Shown here: piece by piece, positions 52,301-58,383 of the stretch
Numbering within the stretch: the stretch's first letter is position 1
Layout: each line of letters opens with the position of its first letter
Source: Girardinichthys multiradiatus
Lineage: Eukaryota > Chordata > Actinopteri > Cyprinodontiformes > Goodeidae
Direction of reading: 5' to 3'
DNA length: 64,000 nt
Assembly (NCBI RefSeq): GCF_021462225.1
Contig: NC_061794.1
Location: 42,904,914 to 42,968,913 of the forward strand
Translations under genes and position numbers: made by a program
The notes under the pieces: model-generated
Database searches by the model: none
Told to the model about the DNA's origin: nothing
What the model saw: only the letters and a program-made list of their open reading frames with translations

Positions 52301-55300
52301 ACTAACATGGAAAACATGTTATTCGTATCTTATAAAAGAATGCAGGGAATTTTCTCACATTGCTTTTCACAGCACACTGCCATTTGAGCCAATATATGAA
52401 AGTAATATATAAATGGAATGAAACTGGATATTTTTCTTATACTGCTATTTGTCCGTTTTTGCAGGCAGTTTTCTCCTCTGTTTTCTACTTTGCCTCAGTC
52501 CCGCTCTACCAGGGATTTCTGATTATTGGGTGAGACATGAGCCTCTGAGTGGTGATGACGCATCACCAAAATATTTGACTGATTTCCTGAAATGTCCTGT
52601 GTATTAGAGAAGAGGAAAATGTGGTAAATCGGTTGTCTCATCTGTTGCAGTTATTCCACCATCTACACCATGTTCCCCGTTTTCTCTCTGGTGTTGGATA
52701 AAGATGTTAAGTCGGAGGTTGCCATGCTTTACCCAGAGCTTTATAAGGACCTGTTGAAGGTATTGCTGAATAACACTATGTAGCTATGCAGCTACACATG
52801 TTGAAAAGATGTTCTTCTTATGCTTCTTTTACTTTCACAGGGTCGACCGCTGTCTTTCAAGACATTTCTAATATGGGTCCTTATAAGTATATATCAAGGT
52901 AAGTTTAATAATTGGACTGTGGTGGATTGAACCAGTCCCTACAGTCAGATATTCAATACAATTCCTCACTTTGATTTTTATATTTTGTCACATTACATCC
53001 ACAAGCCTCCGTGTCAAACAGACCAGCATGAAGTTGTACATAGTTGGAAATGGAATGATGCATGATTTTTAAGCTATTTAACAAATAATAATCTGAAAAA
53101 TGTGGCATGCATTTGGATTTAGGCCTGTAAGTGAACGATTTGTTGAACCATCTGCAAGTTGCTTGATTTACATCTACAAGGCCTTTGCGATATTGCTGTT
53201 TTTGCACAACCAGAAGATTTCTGTCTCTTCTTCTTTGCAAAGTAGCTCAAACTCAGTCAGATCACATAAAGTGTGACTGTAAACATCAATTTTCTAGTGT
53301 TGTTACAAATTCCCAGTTGGATTTCTGGCTTGGACTGGGCCATTCTAACACCTGAATATGCTTTGATATAAACCACTCCATTGCAGCTCTGGCTGCATGT
53401 TTAGGGTTGTTGTCCTGCTGGAAGGTGAACCTCCGCCCCTGTCTCAAATGTTTTGCTGACTGCTCCTCCAGAATAGCCCTTTATTTAACTCAATCCAACT
53501 TCCCATCAATTCCACTTACTTTCCCTGTTCCTGCTGAAGGAAACAGCACCCCCACAGCATGGTGCTGCCGTCGTGTTTCACTGTGGGAATGTTGAGTTCA
53601 GGATGATGTGGGGTGTTAGCTGCCAAACAGTGGTTTTCATCTCATCTGACCAGAGCACCTTCTTTCACATGTTTCCTCTAAACTGCAAACATGACTTCTT
53701 GGCTTTCTTGTTGCCGCCGTTCCATGAAGGCCAGATTTGTTGTGGAGTGCATTACTAACAGTTGTCCTGTTGAACAATTATCCAGCCTAAACTGTGGATC
53801 TCTGCAACTCCTCCAAAGTCACCATGGGCCTCTTGGCTGCTTCCCTGATTAATGTGTTCCTTGTCCAGCCCGTCAGTTTAGTTGGATAGCTATGTCTTGG
53901 TAGGTGCACAACAATATTTTGTGGCATTTATTGTATTACCAATAAAAGTGACAAAATGTGTAAAATTTTCTTAGTCTTTTCTGGCAACACATCTGTTGCT
54001 ACCTACAGTCAGAGTCCGTTAGACACCAAATGTTGCTTTAACAATGAAACTTACTGATTATTAAATTGTACATCACTATGTATAATTGTAGCACAAAACA
54101 TGACACAGTACTTGAATTCAAGCATCATTTCAAATAGTTAAAACATCAAATATAATGATCCAAATCAAACTGTCAGTTTTATCAGAGCTCTGTGATGATG
54201 AAGTTCAGGTTGGCTGAGGATGTGTCTAACAGACAGCTGCGTCGCTCTGCCTTAGTCACACATCACTCAACAGCCCACGCACTTTGAAAGGAGAGGCAAC
54301 TTTCCGACACGCACCGTTTGCCATGAAAAGCTGTTTACCGGGGCATTCTGAGCTGCACCTGAAACTTTTTATCTATTTCTAACAAAACAGGAGTTTTCAT
54401 TTTTACAAGTGGGCTTAAGCTTGTTTGCAAATCACTCCTGCGTCTGTTGCTTTCACTTTGTCTCCTGTGTGTATTTCCAACTTATAAAACACCTTACAGT
54501 GTATATTTGATAATGATGGAACATTTTTCTTTCATTCTAGAGAGCTCTGCTGAAAGGCTTGAAATGTGCACATACGAAAAATCTTTGCAGGTTTAACTAA
54601 ACCATTTTTAATAAATATAACAGCTGCACGAATAAAGCAAACATGTTCTGATTTTGATCTGGATACTTTTAAAGTACGCTTTGGTTTTTTATTGTTACCT
54701 GATTTGAAATCTGCTGTCTTGTTGGTTACCAGCAGGCAGTAAATGATAAATGCATTTTCTGTTTTCACCATCCTTTTCCTGTTAGGCTTGTTTTACTTGC
54801 CTGAAACATGTATTAGGGCATAAACACGGCTTATTTGTTTTATGATGTTTCCTATTTATAGATCATTTCTACGTGTAAATAAAAGATGAAAACATTAAGT
54901 TCCCCTCGGCTGGTCGGTATGTGTAAAGCAGACCAGACTTGTTGCATATTTCTGTGTCATATTAGAAAACTTTATTTTCTATATATCAGAGTTTCTTAAG
55001 ATCAGTGTTCAGAAATCTATCAACTGCTCTGGTCTTGATCTGGACTGCCGTCTGCCAATCAGGAAGCTCTGCTCTGAATGGAAACATCATTGTTTAAAAC
55101 CTACATTATATTGTTATTAAAAACCATAAACTTAAAGGAAAAAGGTTAGGAAAGATTGTCTGGTTTTCTATATTTCTATATTGGTACATGAAAAACTGTC
55201 TGAATAGTATTAAAAATTAAAATCTTGGGAGAAATGCACCCTGTACGATATGGCTTCATGTGTGTGATTTTGCTCATGCATAAATTTGTTCCACTTTGAC

Positions 55301-55907
55301 GTCTGTACCCTTCACATGCTGGTAGTTGCACAATACAACTATACAAGCATCCAGAGTTGTGCAAACCTAAAATGCAATCTGCTATTAAACTCCTTGAAAT
55401 GTTGGTACCACTGTCTAATACGTGTAGGAGGCATCCTTTGTGTCTGCTGACATGTTTGGATGCACCAACAACTGCCAGCAACATGTTGCTCGAATTGATG
55501 CCATCATTTTTGGCTTTAGGTGCTGGTTCTAGAGGAGCCGGCTCTTTGCAAACCCAATCAAAGATTGACCTATCTTAGGTCTCACCCATGCTTTTCTGGT
55601 CTGTGGGTGCATTAGAAATTAAAACAACTAAGTCTGTTTATGTCATGTATACATGTTCCCAGAACTTACTACAGTATGTTTTTATAAATGTGCACATCCA
55701 CAGGGAGCATCATCATGTACGGAGCCATGCTGCTGTTTGAGTCGGAGTTTGTCCACATTGTTGCCATTTCCTTCACCTCCCTGATTCTGACCGAGCTGCT
55801 GATGGTGGCTCTGACCGTTCAGACGTGGCATTGGCTCATGATAGTCGGCGAGCTCCTGAGTTTGGCGTGTTACATCGCTTCGCTTGTCTTCCTGCACGAA
55901 TTCATAG
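13271..55907 (+). CDS. atp9a: Atp9a, P4-type phospholipid-transporting ATPase (27 exons, 3'-partial)
   Basis: Twenty-seven coding exons join in phase through GT-AG introns into 1001 complete codons plus one base. The product aligns colinearly with vertebrate ATP9A as I know it (about 1047 residues); only the last exon of roughly 45 residues is missing. Motifs: D-G-E-T in the actuator domain (193-196), P-I-S in transmembrane helix 4 (344-346), the phosphorylation motif D391-K-T-G-T, nucleotide-binding K-G-A (567-569), T-G-D-K (676-679) and hinge G-D-G-G-N-D (783-788). Helix pairs lie near 77-95/103-122, 302-322/330-350 and from 857 to the end. Family knowledge: ATP9A is the Neo1-type branch, works without a CDC50 partner and acts in endosomes and the trans-Golgi in recycling traffic. 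ATG at 13271 begins [11 protein letters not shown], matching the family N-terminus. Regulation visible only as a CpG-rich promoter. All catalytic residues checked are present. Confidence 0.97.
13339..15611 (+). other. atp9a intron 1, 5' part
   Basis: The start of a 5.4-kb intron. A 146-codon open stretch at 14260-14700 has no recognisable domain and weak codon character. No repeat family recognised here; first introns often carry enhancers but none can be shown. Confidence 0.5.
15612..16808 (+). mobile_element. Tc1-like transposon with 29-bp inverted repeats
   Basis: Complete ends: CACTCACCGGCCAATTTATT... at 15612-15640 and its near-perfect inverse at 16780-16808, flanked by TA on both sides (15610-15611 and 16809-16810). 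Length 1197. Contains a broken transposase. Lies in atp9a intron 1 in gene orientation. Confidence 0.92.
15730..16776 (+). pseudogene. Tc1-like transposase, frameshifted
   Basis: Protein similarity runs through at least three frames: [10 protein letters not shown] near 15766, then 15780-16154 with an HTH region ([13 protein letters not shown]), then 16318-16776 with [10 protein letters not shown] and [11 protein letters not shown] (DD34E second Asp and Glu). The first catalytic Asp region (A-W-S-D-E-S near 16200) lies between open stretches. Ends at TAG 16774-16776. Not functional. Confidence 0.88.
16960..17726. mobile_element. hAT-type non-autonomous element
   Basis: Ends CAGGGGTGAAAGT (16960) and ACTTTCAACCCTG (to 17726) are inverted repeats. 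The perfect 8-bp target duplication GGTATAAA lies at 16952-16959 and 17727-17734, diagnostic for hAT. 767 bp; the open stretches inside show no hAT transposase domain. Confidence 0.88.
17735..18747 (+). other. atp9a intron 1, 3' part
   Basis: No feature recognised other than the acceptor with a C-rich tract ending at 18747. Confidence 0.5.
18748..18892 (+). CDS. atp9a: atp9a exon 2
   Basis: Residues 23-71: [12 protein letters not shown] then [11 protein letters not shown], ending F-F-T-F-L-P-G. Cysteine-rich N-terminal cytosolic segment typical of ATP9A. Phase 0 end, donor GTTAGT. Confidence 0.96.
18893..20142 (+). other. atp9a intron 2, 5' part
   Basis: AT-rich intronic sequence, no repeat or gene recognised. 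Confidence 0.5.
20143..20390. mobile_element. Tc1-like end fragment
   Basis: Begins after TA with CAGTCATGTTCGATGAATTA, which resembles ends of a common fish Tc1-like family with long inverted repeats. The partner end is not present nearby. Only a terminal relic. Confidence 0.45.
20391..21573 (+). other. atp9a intron 2, 3' part
   Basis: No recognised feature. Acceptor CAG at 21571-21573. Confidence 0.5.
21574..21687 (+). CDS. atp9a: atp9a exon 3
   Basis: Residues 72-109, [17 protein letters not shown], covering transmembrane helix 1 and the start of helix 2. Phase 0 on both sides. Confidence 0.97.
21886..21994 (+). CDS. atp9a: atp9a exon 4
   Basis: Residues 110-145 plus one base of G146: end of helix 2, then the [10 protein letters not shown] stalk and D-K-E-V-N-S-Q-V-Y. 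Confidence 0.97.
21995..22816 (+). other. atp9a intron 4
   Basis: 822 bases, nothing recognised. Confidence 0.5.
22817..22875 (+). CDS. atp9a: atp9a exon 5
   Basis: Residues 146-165, [19 protein letters not shown], start of the actuator domain. Confidence 0.96.
23325..23415 (+). repeat. retroposon 3' tail
   Basis: The stretch GGGTTAAATGCAGAGGACAA followed by AATAAAGATG and GATTATTAT repeats looks like the 3' end common to a group of fish retroposons. No body is attached. Tentative. Confidence 0.4.
24089..24289. mobile_element. 185-bp hAT MITE with perfect 8-bp target duplication
   Basis: The target duplication CTCTAGAG lies at 24089-24096 and 24282-24289. Element 24097-24281 has inverted ends CAGTGTTTTTCTACC and its partner CGGTGCTTTTCTACC on the other strand; arms of about 55 bases can form a hairpin. 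No coding capacity. In atp9a intron 5. Confidence 0.92.
24796..24847 (+). CDS. atp9a: atp9a exon 6
   Basis: Residues 166-182 plus a base of G183: [17 protein letters not shown]. Conserved actuator P-A-D motif. Confidence 0.96.
24848..25800 (+). other. atp9a intron 6
   Basis: 953 bases with no recognised feature; ends in a good pyrimidine tract and CAG. Confidence 0.5.
25801..25895 (+). CDS. atp9a: atp9a exon 7
   Basis: Residues 183-214, including the dephosphorylation loop D-G-E-T (193-196) in [10 protein letters not shown]. Confidence 0.97.
25896..26618 (+). other. atp9a intron 7
   Basis: 723 bases, no recognised feature. Confidence 0.5.
26619..26699 (+). CDS. atp9a: atp9a exon 8
   Basis: Residues 215-241, [20 protein letters not shown]. 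Phase 0 both sides. Confidence 0.97.
26880..27400 (-). mobile_element. LINE reverse-transcriptase fragment
   Basis: The minus strand reads as RT pieces: G-P-D-N-V-S-P near 27350 (palm/finger region), then [16 protein letters not shown] near 27150 and D-L-Y-R-F-R-V-R-N near 27050 (C-terminal region of L2/Rex-type LINEs), with internal deletions and frameshifts. In atp9a intron 8. Confidence 0.7.
28182..28257 (+). CDS. atp9a: atp9a exon 9
   Basis: Residues 242-266 plus a base of G267: [16 protein letters not shown], actuator domain end. Confidence 0.96.
28663..28739 (+). CDS. atp9a: atp9a exon 10
   Basis: Residues 267-292, [19 protein letters not shown]. Confidence 0.96.
28844..29550. mobile_element. 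Tc1-like remnant, mostly inverted-repeat DNA
   Basis: Starts after TA (28842-28843) with CAGTACTTGGCAAACAAGTT and ends in sequence like the opposite long inverted repeat (AATACAATGAAGTTTGTGGC near 29500), with most of the transposase deleted. Same broad family as the remnants at 48684-51839 and 52942-53945. In intron 10. Confidence 0.65.
29624..29784 (+). CDS. atp9a: atp9a exon 11
   Basis: Residues 293-345 plus two bases of S346. Transmembrane helices 3 and 4; ends at the P-I-S motif that replaces the ion-binding PEGL of other P-type pumps. Confidence 0.97.
29889..30031 (+). CDS. atp9a: atp9a exon 12
   Basis: Residues 346-393 plus a base of G394; ends in L-L-T-D-K-T, so the phosphorylated aspartate is D391 and the motif DKTGT is split by the intron. 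Confidence 0.98.
30032..31191 (+). other. atp9a intron 12
   Basis: 1160 bases, no recognised feature. Confidence 0.5.
31192..31304 (+). CDS. atp9a: atp9a exon 13
   Basis: Residues 394-431, [16 protein letters not shown], completing the DKTGTLT motif. Confidence 0.97.
31305..32525 (+). other. atp9a intron 13
   Basis: 1221 bases, no recognised feature. Confidence 0.5.
32526..32735 (+). CDS. atp9a: atp9a exon 14
   Basis: Residues 432-501, nucleotide-binding domain. The first 14 residues ([11 protein letters not shown]) are a variable linker; the rest, [11 protein letters not shown] and Y-Q-A-S-S-P-D-E, is conserved. Confidence 0.96.
32736..34127 (+). other. atp9a intron 14, 5' part
   Basis: No gene. 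A short stretch near 33495-33525 (GTTTGAGAGCCACTG) resembles a hAT terminus, but the partner end was not found. Confidence 0.45.
34128..34655. mobile_element. internally deleted Tc1-like element (MITE-like)
   Basis: Both halves resemble the arms of the element at 60591-62221: left part with ATGGAATTATATAGTAAAC and the AAATAGCCACCCTTTG segment, right part with AAAGGCGGCTACTTT and the TTTTGATGCCTTCAG segment. Transposase body missing. Ends are eroded, so limits are approximate. Confidence 0.7.
35091..35322 (+). repeat. tRNA-derived SINE with 15-bp target duplication
   Basis: Element about 35106-35307 with an A-box-like TGGTGTAGGGAG, B-box-like GGTTAGAGTCC at about 35163, a conserved body (CCCGGCGACATTTGCCGCATG) and an A-rich tail. 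Flanked by the perfect repeat AAATATCTGAGCAGA at 35091-35105 and 35308-35322. Clean duplication suggests a recent insertion. Confidence 0.88.
35484..35645 (+). CDS. atp9a: atp9a exon 15
   Basis: Residues 502-555, [11 protein letters not shown] ... [15 protein letters not shown], nucleotide-binding domain with the P4-type F-x-Y-x-S-x-R-M motif. Confidence 0.97.
36862..37900 (-). mobile_element. L1/Tx1-like LINE 3' coding fragment
   Basis: The minus strand shows, right to left, an ORF at 37611-37895 with K-L-K-W-R-A-Y and [10 protein letters not shown], then frameshifted sequence with K-C-W-R-R-C-G-D and H-S-H-V-F-W-x-C-P near 37200-37290. This C-x2-C-x-H-x-C type region is the C-terminal knuckle of L1-like LINEs. 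Plus-strand open frames here are shadows. In intron 15. Confidence 0.65.
38376..38565 (+). repeat. tRNA-derived SINE, second copy
   Basis: Same family as 35106-35307: GCTGGTGCAAGGGGTA (A-box-like), GAGTTCGAGTCCC (B-box-like, near 38442), shared GGCGACCTTTGCTGCATG body and an A-rich end. No clear target duplication, so probably older. Confidence 0.8.
38566..39374 (+). other. atp9a intron 15, 3' part
   Basis: No recognised feature. Confidence 0.5.
39375..39467 (+). CDS. atp9a: atp9a exon 16
   Basis: Residues 556-586, [15 protein letters not shown], carrying the KGA nucleotide-binding motif (567-569). Confidence 0.97.
39589..39672 (+). CDS. atp9a: atp9a exon 17
   Basis: Residues 587-614, [18 protein letters not shown], nucleotide-binding domain end. 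Confidence 0.97.
39980..40063. repeat. CA and GGGCT microsatellites
   Basis: A CA run at about 39982-40000 and five or so units of the pentamer GGGCT at about 40032-40062, in intron 17. Another CA run lies at 40381-40397. Confidence 0.85.
40467..41212 (-). mobile_element. Tc1-like transposon, truncated
   Basis: Left end after TA: CAGTGGGGAGAACAAGTATT, a terminus common in fish Tc1-like elements. The reverse complement then runs into degraded transposase (about 40680-41210). The opposite end is missing. In intron 17. Confidence 0.78.
41615..41785 (+). CDS. atp9a: atp9a exon 18
   Basis: Residues 615-671, [14 protein letters not shown] ... [10 protein letters not shown]-domain approach helix. 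Confidence 0.97.
41786..44171 (+). other. atp9a intron 18
   Basis: 2.4 kb. The part 42340-42660 has phrases like Tc1-like sequence (GGGTGCCAATAATTATG near 42450) and 43500-43560 resembles a hAT end (GGGATGCACTGATCGG), both too short and decayed for firm calls. No gene seen. Confidence 0.4.
44172..44270 (+). CDS. atp9a: atp9a exon 19
   Basis: Residues 672-704, [13 protein letters not shown], containing the TGDK P-domain motif (676-679). Confidence 0.98.
44271..45174 (+). other. atp9a intron 19, 5' part
   Basis: No recognised feature. Confidence 0.45.
45175..46365 (-). mobile_element. Tc1-like transposon, internally deleted
   Basis: Outer ends GTGCATCCAGAAAGTATTCA (from 45175) and its inverse GGATACTTTCTGGATGCACTG (to 46365, one base of which is split here only as description), with TA on both sides. 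Between long terminal repeats the reverse complement retains the N- and C-terminal transposase portions with the middle missing. No intact frame. In intron 19. Confidence 0.85.
46420..46525 (+). repeat. SINE-like repeat tail fragment
   Basis: Short decayed match to the 3' half of the repeat at 12265-12600 (CCAGTCCAGGGTTTACCC ... GATAGGTGCC). Confidence 0.4.
46843..46932 (+). CDS. atp9a: atp9a exon 20
   Basis: Residues 705-734, [20 protein letters not shown]. Phase 0 both sides. Confidence 0.97.
47204..47348 (+). CDS. atp9a: atp9a exon 21
   Basis: Residues 735-782 plus a base of G783: [26 protein letters not shown] (conserved C-R-x-x-P-x-Q-K-A), ending L-T-C-A-V. Confidence 0.98.
47654..47718 (+). 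CDS. atp9a: atp9a exon 22
   Basis: Residues 783-804, [11 protein letters not shown], the Mg-binding hinge motif of P-type ATPases. Confidence 0.98.
47719..48459 (+). other. atp9a intron 22
   Basis: 741 bases, no recognised feature. Confidence 0.5.
48460..48615 (+). CDS. atp9a: atp9a exon 23
   Basis: Residues 805-856, [12 protein letters not shown] ... [10 protein letters not shown], leading to helix 5. Confidence 0.98.
49009..51409. mobile_element. middle layer: CAGGG-terminus element, hAT-like
   Basis: Starts CAGGGTTCATACGGGTGCTTG and ends ...AAGTGCTTAAACCTTAAACCCTG; the ends are imperfect inverted repeats with a shared GTGCTTGAAA/TTTCAAGCAC theme. No clean 8-bp duplication (49001-49008 versus 51410-51417 disagree), so the hAT assignment is tentative. 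No transposase frame. Confidence 0.55.
49826..51282. mobile_element. innermost layer: long-inverted-repeat element with TATGG ends
   Basis: Arms 49826-50233 and 50861-51282 (about 410 bases each) are inverted copies with roughly nine in ten bases matching by eye. They begin TATGGGGGAAGTTTACTGCC and TATGGGGGAAATTTACTGCC. Flanks TGCCAT (49820-49825) and TGCTGT (51283-51288) look like a decayed 6-bp target duplication. The 627-base core holds an ATG mini-exon-like stretch. No full transposase. Superfamily not certain. Confidence 0.75.
52465..52529 (+). CDS. atp9a: atp9a exon 24
   Basis: Residues 857-877 plus two bases of G878: [21 protein letters not shown], transmembrane helix 5. Confidence 0.97.
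52651..52759 (+). CDS. atp9a: atp9a exon 25
   Basis: Residues 878-914: [19 protein letters not shown], helix 6 and following loop. Confidence 0.97.
52841..52898 (+). CDS. atp9a: atp9a exon 26
   Basis: Residues 915-933 plus a base of G934: [19 protein letters not shown], start of helix 7. Confidence 0.97.
52942..53945 (-). mobile_element. Tc1-like transposon remnant
   Basis: The reverse complement contains the conserved Tc1 segments: around the second Asp ([11 protein letters not shown] near 53400), the GGTGG-histidine region near 53560, and the HTH end near 53830. Frames are broken and the ends decayed. In intron 26. Confidence 0.75.
53946..55703 (+). other. atp9a intron 26, 3' part
   Basis: No recognised feature; acceptor CAG at 55701-55703. 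Confidence 0.5.
55704..55907 (+). CDS. atp9a: atp9a exon 27
   Basis: Residues 934-1001 plus a base of the next codon: [16 protein letters not shown] ... [13 protein letters not shown]. Helices 7-9. Donor GTGAGC at 55908. In the family the next exon begins D-V-Y-F and is the last. Confidence 0.98.
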
Positions 55908-57250
55908 GTGAGCAAAAAGTCATAATCAGTCCTAATTTCAACCACGTTGAAAATGGATCAGTCTGTTGCAGTGCCTTGTCTTTTGAGAAAACAAAACCAA
56001 CAGCCGATATAATTTCAGTGCAGACTGAATTGTGTTTTTCCGCTTTGACCGGCCTTGAAATGGCACATCAACATGCAGCGGCATGAGGAGGGGAGTGGTC
56101 ATTTTTAATGTGTCTCCAGTGTGCGATAAGCTGTGGTATGCTGGATATTAGCAGGTCTAAAGGTGAAAGTATTGACAATGTGACCTGGTGTGACTCAGGT
56201 TCAGGCATGCTGAAGTATCAAAGAGGAAATGCCACCAGTGTGATTTGTTTCCTTTGAGCTATGTTTATAACACTGGGTAGAAGAAAAATGTCCTCATTAT
56301 TGAATATGAATACGTTCAGAATCAATTTGAAAGGCAAACACTTGCAGCAGGAAAGTTAGGATGTATATGTATTTTTAGGAATAATCTCTATTTCATTGTG
56401 TTTGTTGCCAGGCTGTTGAGCATCTATTTACTTTGGAAACCCCAAAATAATCCAGTTTTACTTTTTCATATATTAAGACTCCTGTAACACATAATGCTCT
56501 GACCAAAAGCTCTCCAGGTCTTTATTTTCAGCTTTATGTGGGGCGTGGAGTTCCATTTCCAGCCTGCAATCTGGACCACTGAGGAGAATGACTGGCGTGT
56601 GGTCAACTTTACCATTTTTGGACACTTTTTCTTTTTCCTCCCTCTTGAAGTCGGACTAAAATAGACTTTAGATGCTGTTTTGTTGCATGTGCAGTTTATA
56701 CATTTAACTGAGCATTTTACAATATTTCCTTTTCTTCTGTCTACTGCATATTAATCTGTCTGGGTAAAATGCTGTTCCCACCCAGGACGATTCCAAGGAA
56801 AAATCATAAAGACAAGAAGTTATTGTCAGTTAAATATGAACACGGTCAGCACTATATGTTGCATTCGTCTTATTGAAACAGAGGTTTTGAAACCCTCAGT
56901 GCTCTATTTATGTCAGTGAGACAAAATGCACAATATACCCGTTGCTTATTGTGAATGAATTATTGTTGCTGTACCCAGTTTGCTTACTGTAAAAGTTTGC
57001 ACAGCACCAGTGAGTTTCTGTGATGCTATTTTTCAAATAGATGTATAAACGTTTTTGCTGTTAAGAGTTACTGTACATTTCATTCTTTATAATCCTAATC
57101 AAACATGAGTTGCACAAACATAATGGTTGCTGCCTGTGACCTAAAGCCTTTAGTCACACCTGTGTGCAAAAAGAAAAAGAAAAACTTTAAGTTAAAATGT
57201 AATAATAGAGACTGTATCTTTTTAAAAAGAGTATTTTTTTAACTGTGTAT
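55908..57250 (+). other. atp9a intron 27, 5' part
   Basis: Searched for the terminal atp9a exon (expected to read V-Y-F-I-A-T-L-S-F-L-W) without success. The intron therefore extends to the end of the window. No repeat firmly recognised in this part. Confidence 0.55.
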
Positions 57251-57927
57251 ATGAATATTCTTTTTCTTGTTTAAAGGAGACATATCATGCTTTTAAATCC
57301 TTTTCACATTTAAATCATTCAGTTGTCGTCTATTTAAAGTGGATCCGCAATGCTTTGGTCTGAACTCCTTGTTATTGTAGCTCCACAGGCCCCTCTTTTA
57401 CCTGTTCTGAGGTGTGTCTGAGAGCAACTCATTTTGGTGCTGTCTCTTAAAACACTATCCATCCCATTCGGCCATTTTTGTAGTTCGATATAGATAGAAT
57501 TATCTAGTGCCGCACAAACATTTTATTCCCGAATCGATTAAAAGATGTCAACAAAGGAAGACAATTCCATGTAGCCTTACATGTGCAAGCCAGACTCTGT
57601 CCCAGAGTGAGAGGAGAATGAAGATAATGAACCGGCAGGACCGTGCCTTTAAATAAACGCATCGCAGTGGTGTGTGATTACTATATTTACACCCTCTCCA
57701 TCTATACCAAGTAACAACATTGAGGAGTGTAGTTTACACGTAGAAGAGGTTCTGATGGTTGGGGACGGTGTGATGAATTTAGATATTATTATTATTATCT
57801 ACACAATTAGGTGTGAGTTAAAAGGAAAATAATTTTCGGCTCCTGCACATTAATACATGCAGGCAGGGGTTGGCTGTTGTTGGGGTCATCCATTTCGACA
57901 TGCGCTGCTCAACAGACGTCGCAGCTC

Positions 57928-58221
57928 TGACGTCACTTGGGAATATAAAACCCACGGAAAATAAACTTTCATTTATTTTCCGCCATTTCCAGCATGTCTC
58001 ACGGGACGACGCAACGGAGGTGCATATCTGGAGAGACAAAAGCTCGCAGGCGAACCTTTTCTCCACACAGCTATTCCTGGAAGAGTTTGAAAGCTGGAAT
58101 TCTGTCTGATACAAGAAGGTCAGAAGATTCATATACCGATAGAAGACCCCGCCGACACTCCAGCGCAGATGAAAACCCACAAAGGGTTGTGTCCAAGGAA
58201 ATGAGTTTTCCTCCTTGTTGA
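57928..58221 (+). promoter_or_regulatory. CRE/TATA promoter-like module with short ORF
   Basis: A palindromic TGACGTCA at 57928-57935, TATAAAA at 57944-57950 and an ATG at 57994 opening a 75-codon, arginine/serine-rich frame (to 58221) resemble the promoter and first exon of a small gene or mobile element. The protein is not recognised. It sits in repeat-like sequence just upstream of a retroposon tail. Function unproven. Confidence 0.3.
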
Positions 58222-58383
58222 TTCAGTCGACTGCAACGGTTCCTCATATTTTCCCCATTTTGGTTGGATGAGAGGTTTACCGTTTTTGAGTTGGTCACGT
58301 GTATTAAGAGGTCTGGGCAGGCTGAAGCATAGTTAAGGTGATCATGTACAGCGCTTTGAATGTCTTGTTACTGAAAAGCACTA

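Noticed and set aside
56517..56670. Acceptor-like TTATTTTCAG followed by open sequence, candidate for the last atp9a exon
   Set aside because: The translation does not resemble the expected C-terminus (V-Y-F-I-A-T ... S-F-L-W-K) in any frame.
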